Assembly (NCBI GenBank): GCA_022829145.1 | Contig: CM040762.1 | Coordinates: 25,538,436 to 25,602,435 of the forward strand | DNA from: Albula goreensis | Taxonomy: Eukaryota > Chordata > Actinopteri > Albuliformes > Albulidae | Length of the DNA stretch: 64,000 nt | Direction: 5' to 3' | Shown: positions 30,296-40,325 of the stretch, one piece after another | Layout of the letters: the number at the start of each line of letters is the position of its first letter | Numbering within the stretch: the stretch's first letter is position 1 | Position numbers and translations under genes: made by a program | The notes under the pieces: generated by a model | Database searches by the model: none | What the model was told of the DNA's origin: nothing | What the model saw: the letters and a program-made list of their open reading frames with translations, nothing else

Positions 30296-31539
30296 ACTGT
30301 AACAGTAACAGTGTATGACCCTTGATATTCATGGAGGGAAAATGGCCATTGCAATTGTGGTGTCTAGTGGGTCTCAGCTTTTATATTTACATGAATTAAA
30401 TCAGGAAATTACTAGTCATCAATAATTCATCTCTACAGCAAGAAAGACTGGTGGTTGATCGAATTTTCATTATAACTATCTTTCGGCTGTAATTGACAGA
30501 GAATGGAAGACAAGGCCTCAATTATTGAAATATTAGAATATTAGCCTAATGTTCTATGATTTCGAAGCTATAGCTAATTACTGATGCCCTGATGGCAACA
30601 TGCAAAAACTGGTGGAATAAAGAACATGCAAGGTTGGTGGGTTTTAATACAGCACAGACACGTTGGGACCTGATGTCTCCAGCAGAGGGCGCCAACATGC
30701 ATGAGGAGCAGTACACCTGTCTGTGTGAGAGGGTGATTCATTCATAAGCCATATCTGCTGGCTTTGTGATCACTGTAAGCTATGACTGGTCCCAGATCAG
30801 TTTAAAGGAGCTAATTAGGCACCTCGTTTCAGTCTGTGTTAATTTAGATCATTATCCAATCTTTTCATTTTACCTGGAGAGGTCAATTAGCTGCAATTCT
30901 ATAAACTATGGTTGGGAGTTTTTGGGTTCCACATAAAGAGAACATAAAAAGAAAGTCTACCATACTATAGGAGCCATTATGCATACTGTTCACTTCTGTA
31001 GTCTTAATCACCAATGCAGTCGTCACACTGAACATTAGGAAAAAAACTGCTAGGAGGGTAACTTATATATTAATGTACTCTATGGTACTGTATGGTAAAA
31101 GTGTATCAGGTAGCTGTTTACAGTCTATCGATGCTAGCCATTGATCCTCATACTTGAGGGTTATGAGAATGGGTTATAGGAGAGGCTGTATGAGAGTTGA
31201 GGGTTGTTGGCTATAGGAGTCTGAGATTGGCCACCACTGTGTCCTTCTGGGAAGGGATTTTGCTTCAGTTCTTCAAGAATTATACAGCCATATAAATGAG
31301 TTAGGGAAAATACAATGTGTGGCATTTTAAAAGGTGATGAGTTTTCATTTATAAGGATGTCTGCCAAGTAAATCAATGCTGTAATAGTGGGGTGGTCCCC
31401 ATCTCTCAGTGTATGACTGGGTGTTCTGCTGTCTGTGGGATGGGAGGGGCTAAGAACCGGCTTGTATCAATAGACAGAGAGTTCTGTGGCCTGGAGGGCG
31501 GGGTTATTTAAAGATATCACTTATTTCAGGGGCAGTTTA

Positions 31540-31735
31540 CCTCCCCTCCTCAAGCCAGGAATCGACAGAGTCATATTTCCATCTGACAATTTAACTACGC
31601 GACAATAAAAGGGAGGTCAGCTTGAGTAATTTACCTGCCGTTTTATCTGTGTCGGTCACTCTTTTGACGCGGCTCCGAGGGGGGTCGAGGGGAAGTTTAT
31701 AACAAAATCGATGGAAATCGATTCCTGGAGGATGG
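31540..31735. promoter_or_regulatory. candidate conserved non-coding element
   Basis: Unique-looking sequence with more CpG than its surroundings. It has acgcgacaataaaaggg (SOX-like ACAATAA), gagtaatttacctgccg and repeated aaatcgatgg/aaatcgattc words (ATCGAT). There is no coding frame. This is judged from texture only and needs cross-species alignment. Confidence 0.2.
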
Positions 31736-31846
31736 AGTAAAAGAGCCTCTTTAACAATCTTATTTATCACTTGTGGAAAGACCTTGAGTCTGACACAGAC
31801 AGTGAGGCATCAGTGACTGAGGAACACTGTTCCCAGGTGTAATGTA

Positions 31847-31882
31847 TGTGTAATGTGTGTGTGTGTGTGTGTGTGTGTGTGC

Positions 31883-31928
<46 letters not shown>

Positions 31929-32029
31929 ATGTGCTTGTGTGTGTGTTTGTGTGTGTGTGTGCACATGTGTGTGTGTGTGTGTGAGTGTGTGTGTGTGTGT
32001 GTGTGTGCACGTGTGTGTGTGTGTGTTTG

Positions 32030-32071
<42 letters not shown>

Positions 32072-32075
32072 ACAT
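31847..32075. repeat. long imperfect (GT)n tract
   Basis: About 230 bases of GT repeats broken by gcttgtg, gcatgtgc, gcacatg and gcacgtg. The purest block is about 31,883-31,927. The open frames over it encode only Cys-Val or Thr-His repeats and are artefacts. Confidence 0.97.
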
Positions 32076-33169
32076 GTCACTTACGGGGTCCGCCATAGGC
32101 AGATTATCACAGCGTGTCTCAGCATGAGGGGTCTGGGTGGCCGTGGCCTTTCAACAAAAACACGCGGTGAAAAAACAACAAGAACAGCACTTCCCTTTCA
32201 GAGTGTGGCTCCAGAGGGACCCTCCAAGGTGGTGTTATTGAGAAAATCATAACGGTTAAACATAACTGTTTTGCAGATCACCTTGTTTTTTTTTATTAAA
32301 ATAACTGTCATTTTGTGAAAAGATGACTTTAATGTGCGAGTCTCATTAGAGCTTGAAAGGACTTTTAAGCGCTCTGTAAAAATTAATACCGATTTGAAAT
32401 GGAACCCAGTCGAACACACTTTGTTGGACATTGAAGAATGAGCATTTAAATAAAAGTCTTATAAATGCTTGATCCATACTGGGGTTTTATAATCCAATAA
32501 AGAAATCCTTCAAATAATAAAAAGGCAGTAGTTTGAGATAAAGTTATGGATTCATTTTGGGTCAATGTAATTTTAAAGGCCTGACTGAAGGGTGAAGGGT
32601 AGAGATAAAGTTGTTCTGGTCAAGTTTTGAGCAGAATAGGGACGAGAAATCATAATATAGTCAATATTAATAATATTAATAAACAATATTAATATAGCCA
32701 ATGGAATTACACAAACACAGAACTATTCTGCATTTGTCAGTTCCTCTGCATCAGTTCCTCCAACAGGTAGATGTTTCATTAGTACATGATAATTTCAAAT
32801 TCATTGTTAATGTATTTTATTTAGTTATATAATAGTATCCATGGAGGGATATATTGTTTTACTCTCACACTTGTTGACTCAGGCATGACATTCAGCCAGT
32901 CACTATATATTCTATATAGTCACTATATATAGTGTCTTAGCTAAGCTAAGGGCTGAGCAGCCTGAATGAATAACTTCGATTGAAACAATTTTGTTTCACT
33001 CACCAGGCCTGAAAGTGTTTAGTTTTTTTAAAAGAACTGGAAAACCAGGAGGACATAGCCCATCAACGGTCTTACACCAACAGTATTCAGTAACTTACAC
33101 TTTACCATGAAGCTTTCTTTCTCATTGTCCTCAATTTAGATAACTTTGAGGTCTTGAAAAGGAACCAGT

Positions 33170-33362
33170 GTACACTCAGAAAAAAACGTTCTATCTACCA
33201 CTCTTAAGGGTTCTTCAAAGTGTAGATGCTAATATTTGTAACGAGAGATTTTACACTGAACTCCTTAGAGATAAGAGACATCAGTGACTGAAATTAACCT
33301 TTAAGGGTGTTCTAGATGGACAAATTAAAAACCCTTAAAGAAATTTTTTGTCTGTGGAGTAA
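33170..33362. mobile_element. MITE-like element (short non-autonomous DNA transposon)
   Basis: The left end is cactcagaaaaaaacgttct, followed by cttaagggttcttcaaagtg. The right end carries aaacccttaaagaaattttt tgtctgtggagt, so the termini are roughly inverted. Internal ggttct/agaacc-type words resemble a common fish MITE. No coding capacity. Confidence 0.5.
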
Positions 33363-33863
33363 ATATGATTGTTTTGTCTTGGTAGTGAACACAATAAAGT
33401 TTCATTCTTGGTTTAGCACAGAATATGGAATTGACATCTAAACAGACGTTTCCACTCTTCCCCTGTCCCTCTTGTTTAGGGGAGAGGCTCACTTTTATAT
33501 TCAGAAACTTTTATCAGATGCCAGCCTTTGCTCGGTGTGTGTGATCTCACCCTGAAGAAAGCTTCTGTGAGTCTTCTTTAACCTCCCAGGTCGGCCTGCT
33601 GTCGCTACGCTGATCCAAAGGAACATGTGACCGGCTCGTCGTTTCCCTGGAGATTGTCTCATGCACTGCACAAACAAAAATGGATCCACATTTCCTGTTC
33701 CAGAACCTCCCTGGAATTAAACTGTTTTTGGAACTGACAAAAAACCTATACAAGGAAGAGAAGAGCCAACTTCAAGTAATTCATGAATCTCATCTCCAGT
33801 GTGAGTCTTCCTTCCCCATTCACACCCAAATATCATTTCCCATCCTCTTCACAGCTTCTCTTT

Positions 33864-34370
33864 GGCTGCATTCCAATACTATTTTTTCTCGTCTCCTCCT
33901 TTCCTCCCCTCCTTTCCTACCCCGGAAATATGCCGGAAATATGTGGAGGAAAGGAGGGAAGGAAACGAGTGGAGGAAAGGAGGAAAGGAGGAGATGAATC
34001 GAAAATTGGAACAGCTAATCCGATTCGCCCGTCATCAAAGTCGATGTCGGCTATTGATGAAGTAATAATTTCGATTGACTCTGAAGATACCAAAGCCAAT
34101 CAACATATTCTGTGAGATGGTCTTTTAACCTGACTGGTCGTGAGCACAATGATGTCACCCAGAAATGTGAAAAGACTTCCGCGGTAGGATACATCGATGT
34201 ATCCTCCGTTTGGAGGAAACGAGAAAGGAGGAAAGGAGGAAAGGAGGAGGCGAGATTTTGCTTTGGAACAGTGGAGGAAAGGAGGACACATAATCAGCTT
34301 CCGGGCACGGAGGAAAGGAGGGGAGGAAAGGAGGAAAGGAGGAGACGAATTTGAGTATTGGAACGCAGCC
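33864..34370. mobile_element. 507-bp inverted-repeat element with polypurine blocks
   Basis: The left terminus ggctgcattccaatact and right terminus agtattggaacgcagcc are inverted repeats with one mismatch in 17 bases. Next to each terminus, in opposite orientation, lie tcgtctcctcctttcctcc-type tracts, with further gaggaaaggaggaaaggagg blocks inside. The middle (34,000-34,180) is unique and non-coding. No clear target-site duplication: the flanks are ctcttt and ttcctc. It is a non-autonomous DNA transposon by structure; superfamily not assigned. Confidence 0.65.
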
Positions 34371-34871
34371 TTCCTCCCCATTTGGCCGCCATTTTGTAAC
34401 CAGGAGAATCCTGCTTTGCATGTCCATGTAGGCTTTCACACATTGTAGACTAGTTGCCTGCGGTCAAATAGTCCAGGTACTGCTTTTAATCTTCACTTTG
34501 TACTGGTTAAGGTACAAAAAGAACTGGTCCTCGACCAGCATCAATTGACAACTACTGTCACATGCTGTTAGGTTTTCCAACACATTCTTACAGAGCTACA
34601 GTTGAAAAGGAGAAGAGAGCAATTGAATGGTTGAGAGAACTCAGCCCTCCATATTAAAGAGAAAAGTCTCAAAAAGAAGGCACTTGCATAGTTCAGATTA
34701 TATGAATTATCAGTAAATACAGATGGATATGTACTTAATTTGATAATATTTCTAAAAAAAATTACTGTAATTATTCCTTATCTATTATTCAAGAAATCTT
34801 CCCTTCTAAGCCAACTAAAGCATAATTGATGTTTTGAATTATTTTCTTGAATTTGTCCATGATGTCAGGGC

Positions 34872-35186
34872 TTAGCTCCGTGATCGATGTTTAAAATCCA
34901 ACCCCTGCACCCCCCACCAGGCCAAATAGCACGGAACCAGTGAGCGGGTGGGGTACAGTGGACTGGGCTCATGTACAGTTTCGCTGGGGTGGAATTCTCT
35001 GTCAGAGGCACTGTTGCATCTCTCATCGCACGTGCAGAGAGTCTCTCTGGACTTTGCCGCAGAGCTCACCCCGGATCCACGCTCCAGTCTTTGATCGGAG
35101 GCTTCTGAAATGCTAAATCCGAAAGGAAGCGCTGGTCTTTCATTTACGACGAAACCAGAACTGTTTGCAAGAAACTCCATTTTCAT
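34872..35186 (-). other. unassigned 104-codon open frame
   Basis: On the minus strand, starting MKMEFLANSSGFVVNERPAL and continuing PFGFSISEASDQ. Local CpG is higher than in surrounding DNA. A good donor-like ggatccggg/gtgagctc occurs in frame after about 40 codons (near 35,070). I do not recognise the protein. It could be a first exon of an unknown gene or chance. Confidence 0.15.
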
Positions 35187-36079
35187 AAATTCAGTGTTAC
35201 GGAAAAAAATTTAAATGAAACCCTTTGTAAACTAACAATTATTCACTGAAGTATATTTTGTGAAAAAAGGAAATCTAATTTGTGATAATTTGTAAGTAAA
35301 ATTACTGGTGTGGGTCTGTGAAACTTCTTAACTGACAAATCAAATCTGCTACAGCTACTGAGCAAATGTAATGTTATTTGACATTTTGCTATATTTGTTC
35401 ACATTATGCATATAATATCCAATGCCACTAACACTTTTGCATGTTTTCTTTGATAAACCTTATCATTTTATGTATTTCTCCAAACACTGGTTAACTAGAA
35501 GAATAACGCATGAAAGCTTTAGCGGATATTCTCCAGTAGCAGTGAGCCAGTTTGGTTCATCTGTGCATTTCAACCAAATTATTTAGCTGCCTGAAATATA
35601 TTTTATCCTCAATATGCAGCTGCAATAGGAAATAGAAAGTCTGAGAGTCGACATATTAAATCACCGTTCATATTTTGTTACTAGATGGAAAATGCAGATT
35701 TTATTTTACATTTTATCATTTTTAAACAAATTGCTCTCGATTTGAGTTTAGTTCCACAGTTCTTACCAAGATGTATCAGGTTAGAAAATGCAAACTTTTG
35801 CCTGTTTAATAAAGTATCTTCTGACCAATTAGTAGCATTAAGCTGGTTCATACACATGCCACAAAATATGACAGTGTACCAGTGTTGCTATGGCCCAACT
35901 TTTATATAGATTAGCCAGACTGCTGGTTATTCAAATTATTCAAGATCCCCCATAAAATGTTCCCATGAATAATGACTAAAGTTATTAACTTTACCAGTAT
36001 ACTTTAAAATGCAATTACAACTAATTCAAGTCTGAAGATGAATGTATTTTTTAAGAAGTGGTCAGTCACAGTCAGTAAG

Positions 36080-36280
36080 TAGCCATATTTCCCAGATCGT
36101 CTGAATCTGGAGATGATGATGTTATCAGTAATGGAAGTGAGCAGGGAACACCGTGCCGTACGGAGCGAGTGTTTCCTCATTGGTGTGCAGGGCCCAGTGC
36201 GCTAGCACCAAGCCCGCTGGAGATCAAAGCTACGTCTATCACTGAGAGGCCGTTTCAAGATGACAGTCTTCTGACAGGAC
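36080..36280. promoter_or_regulatory. candidate conserved non-coding element
   Basis: A CpG-containing unique segment in AT-rich surroundings (gtgccgtacggagcgagtgt, gtgcgctagcaccaagcccg and agatcaaagctacg, the last a TCF/LEF-like CAAAG word). No coding frame. Texture-based guess. Confidence 0.18.
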
Positions 36281-36289
36281 TCCACTAGA

Positions 36290-36292
<3 letters not shown>

Positions 36293-36350
<58 letters not shown>
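36293..36350. repeat. (TG)n(AG)n compound microsatellite
   Basis: Fourteen tg units (36,293-36,320) followed by fifteen ag units (36,321-36,350), with further impure GT/GA tracts to about 36,600. Confidence 0.97.
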
Positions 36351-36351
<1 letters not shown>

Positions 36352-36924
36352 ATGTGAGCATTATAAAGTTTGCGTTTCTCTGTGCATGCATGTGTGAGAG
36401 AGAGCAAGATAGAAAGCGCTAGTGTGAAGATGTTTTTGTGTCTGGGTCGATGTGTATGTGTGTGTGTGTGTGTGCATGCGTGTGAGATAGAGTGGGAGAG
36501 AGAGAGAGTGGGTATGCGTGTAAGAGAGGGAGATTGCAAGTGCATGTATGTGAGTATGAAAATGTTTTTTTCTGTGTGCATGTGGTAGAGAGAGTGATAT
36601 ATCATAGCAATCTGTATAGCTACAGATGCCAACCTTTGTATGTTTAATTCAGTCAGATAACATATGTTTCTTAATTGACATGTGCTTTTTCACAAATAAC
36701 ATGCCCAAAACTTGCTAATTCAATAGCCATACCTCGTTCATGTATTCAGATCACAGTCGTAATATATTTTATTTTGATCCTTACAGATGTTCTGGAGATC
36801 TGGAGGTCGTAACCTCTCTGGATGTCTTTTTTTTCTTACACTGTTCATCACTTTTCAAAAATAAGCTGATACACCTGCTAAAAGACAGTGAAAACTGATG
36901 TACATAAAACTAAATCAAATTTTT

Positions 36925-37135
36925 TTATTATTTAGCTGACGCGTTGATCCAAAGCGACTTACAATTGATTAGACTAGCCAAGGGCCAATTCCCCCTGGGA
37001 GCAATGTGGGGTTAAGGGCCTTTCTCAAGGGCCCAACAGCAATGGTGTTCTTGCTGTGGCTGGACTGGGGCTTGAACCACCAACCTCAGGGGTCCCAGTC
37101 ATTTACCTTAGCCACTACACTACTAACTAACATAT
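36925..37135 (-). repeat. tRNA-derived SINE, same family as 890-1085, reverse
   Basis: Tail first: tttagctgacgcgttgatcc aaagcgacttacaattg. Then gggttaagggcctttctcaa gggcccaacagcaatgg, ending at the reversed tRNA head (ggggcttgaaccaccaacct cagg). Confidence 0.8.
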
Positions 37136-38227
37136 AATAACTGACATTATTTTTAACGTTAAATATGTCATGTTAGTATTTACAGAATCTGTCTTACAAT
37201 ACACTATATTTAGTTTCTTTACATCTCCCACACGTATGTAACATCTCAAAATCATAAACTTATAGATTTTTTTCCCATTGCACCCCACCGCCCAACTAAA
37301 CACTCAAACTCTGCCTATAAATGTAAAACTTGTATGTAATATTTGCAAGTAAGTCAACAGGAAGTGCTGATAGCCAGGCCCTGCTGTTGCAGTGTTGGCG
37401 CCACTTGCGTGCACTTGTTGACTCTAGAGCCCACTTGATGCACTGGATGTGGCACGAGTCTTGGAAATATTCCAGATCTAAAGACTTGGAAGCACCCCAG
37501 ACTCATTTATAGCCTTACTGTCAGATTTATCAATGTCCGGGACCCAATAAAACACACTTAGTGTAGTTACGGGCAAATGCAATTCAATCATAACCGACTT
37601 CATCAACATCATTCTCCTTTTATATTTCAATGGATACAATGAATGTCTTTTAGAATGTGGTCTTTCCGATACGAAATTGCACAGCATTTGCCCTTGAATT
37701 GATTAAAGTCCGTCTTGATTGAATTATGTCTGTTTTGATTGAATTGCATATCCTCTTAAACACACTAAAACAGATCGAGGCGTGTTGGGTTGAATCCCAA
37801 CCAAAGCTTTACCGGAAGCAGGGAGAAAAGAGCTGTTTTATGCTGACACTTGGTTCCTGTTCAGATGGCGTGTGCTGGGAGAGCTTCATCTTGGGGCTTG
37901 TTGATCACCTCAGAGGAAAAATGGCTTTGTCTGAATATGACAGGTTATATTTCAACTTCCTAGTTTAATTTTAGGTGAAGTTTCTGTGGACATTACAGGA
38001 GAGGCACAAACCTTTGGGCTGTCGAACTCCAGTCTCGCAGGGCTGCAGTGTCTGCAGTGTCTTTTTGTGCTCTCTGTCCAATTTCCAGCCATCTTAGTCC
38101 TTGAAATTAGGAGCATTGACTCTTTAGCCAATCATTCATTTAATTGAGTCAATCAAGTCCTAAAACACACCAAAAACCACAACATACTGTGGCCTTCCAG
38201 TATTGGATCCTGACCCCAATGATTAAG

Positions 38228-38555
38228 AGCAAGGACTCCCAAACTTTTCAGCCCACGACTCCCAAAATAACGGCGCCAGAGACTCACAACCCTCACATAC
38301 CCCTTGGAGGTGGTTGAAGCATACAAACTTTAGCACATACATGCACTAATAGGCCTATTCATATAGGGCCCAGTGCTTTGATAAAACAAAAGAACACAGT
38401 AGCCAAACAACCATAAATGTATTCTTTTTTATAGTAATAAAGTAACGTTAAACATCCTTAATGAGATGGGTGGGCACTATGCATCGATCAGATTTTTGAT
38501 TCTAGAAATCATCTCGTGACCGCCCACCCATGTCTCGCAACCCCTGCTTTAGACT
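38228..38555. repeat. old interspersed repeat, probably DNA-transposon derived
   Basis: The left end has gactcccaaacttttcagcc cacgactcccaaaataacgg. The right end has tcgtgaccgcccacccatgt ctcgcaacccctgctt. This resembles a fish repeat whose ends are complementary (cccaaactttt and the reverse at the far end). Diverged; superfamily uncertain (hAT-like by recollection). Confidence 0.45.
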
Positions 38556-38749
38556 GCTGATATTAAGAGACTTATTATTTCATCTTCCCAGGAAGAACCA
38601 TAAAGTAGAAAGATGAGGAACAGAGGATTGATAATGATGTCAGCCATGTTGTAGGATAAATCAAAACTCAATACTAGGGGTCTGTCACAATTGGTTTGTT
38701 TTAATTTGGGTTGCTGCTTCCCTCTTTTTCATCAGTGCTCTCTTCTCCA

Positions 38750-38940
38750 CAGTGTCTCGTTGTAACGTTCCCCGGTGCAGACAGTGCGAGTGTGAGCAGT
38801 GAATGGTAACACAGCGCCGTCATGGCCTTCAGCAAAGCCCCGTTCAATAAAATTTAATGACCCGCCGTGAATAGTGTCGTAAAAATCGACGTGCCTGAAA
38901 AGCGAGGTTTGAACGGGAGTAGCTCTGTGACCCTACACAA
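38750..38940. promoter_or_regulatory. candidate conserved non-coding element
   Basis: Contains cgttcaataaaatttaatga, gtcgtaaaaatcgacgtgcc and several CpGs in an AT-rich region. The AATAAAATTTAATGA core suits homeodomain binding. No coding frame. Inferred from sequence texture only. Confidence 0.2.
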
Positions 38941-40285
38941 TGGCCTGGTTTTCATAGCTGAATGTCGTATACGCATTCTTTCTCTATCCGTCACTTTATG
39001 GATTTTAGTCTACTCGAGGGTTTATGTATGCTATTCTATTTCAGAATGAAAAGACATTTGGACAACTCAAAGGACATGTTTGCATTGTGAAGTCTGTTTT
39101 GATTGAATTGCATATTCCCTTCCCATGAATCTAGATATATTTACGATTAAATAGAATAATTATCTAATTGCTTACACTGATAATATATGCATAATATATG
39201 GATTCAGCTCATTTTTTAAATTACCTTGTATAAATACATTTATTCTATGGATAAGTTATTGTATATAAAGTACTTCACCACATTGTGACTGCAAAGTTTA
39301 ATGTGTGAAGCCTTCCATAGTGACCTATTTAGATCTGTGATTGTGTTATATGAAATCAAATGGCTTATGGTCATTTTTACTCACCCACATTTAAACAAAC
39401 CGGAACAAAAATATCCAAGTAATGACTGTACAGACACCCAATTTTTGCTGTAACTAGGCAGAATAAACTGTACATCTCTGGCTTGCAATACAACTTCTCA
39501 GCCAACAGTTGCGCATATGTAGTGTGTGAAGTTTGAACAGAGGTTAAAATGTGATCAATCAGAAAGTTATGGAATTGGGTATGAACTCAGTGTATGCAGA
39601 AATCTGCGCATTCGCACAGTTGATAAACGAGCCCCTAGGTGTCCCTACAAGCAGGCTGGGTAATTAGACTGTGTGAGGCAGACGCTATACTCCCCATTCG
39701 GCGGTCCCATAGAGCCTGTTGCAGGGAACCCATAGAGGGGCCGTTTCTGCGCTCGGCTGCGATGTCGCTGGTTTGGGCAGAATGATAGGGCCTCATTAGG
39801 ATCGTGTTTGATGTGGTGGTGGTCGGGGGGAGCTCATCTGTTTCCATAATGGCATCTGCCTTTTCTGTCTCTCCGGAGAAAATGTCAAAACCTCTCTCTC
39901 TCTTCCTCCTCTTTTTTCCCTCTCTTCTGCAGTCGCAGAAGATGGAGCGTCTCGGTGCCAGGGGATGTGGAGAAAATCGGAGGATATAAGGGTAGACTAA
40001 ATGGAGACAGTAAATAAAACTCTCAACTGTTCAGACCCAGTCCTCTGATCTTGTGGTGTTATTGCTAGCCTGAGATTTTCTGTGCCCACAGGTGCCTTTC
40101 CTATAGTGCAGAGATGGAAGGAGAGCTCTTTTAAATTTGTTTTCAGGGGCTATGAACTCCCTGCCTGGTTGTCTTTCAGATGCACTGACAGGAGCTGTAA
40201 TGTATACACTATCATACATATGAAGTCTTTCTGTGAAGCCTGAAAAGCTAAGACATTGACAGATCTATCAGTGGGGAAGAGTAAC

Positions 40286-40325
40286 GCCCCCCCCACCCGA
40301 CCCACCCACCCACCCACCCACCCCT
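40286..40325. repeat. (CCCA)n microsatellite
   Basis: A C-run then cccacccacccacccaccca, about seven tetranucleotide units. Confidence 0.95.

Noticed and set aside
31760-32252. Several open frames with Cys-Val or Thr-His repeats
   Set aside because: Pure consequence of the (GT)n microsatellite.
33680-34448. Lys/Gly/Glu-rich open frames on both strands
   Set aside because: Produced by ggaggaaagg polypurine blocks of the non-autonomous element; no protein family visible.
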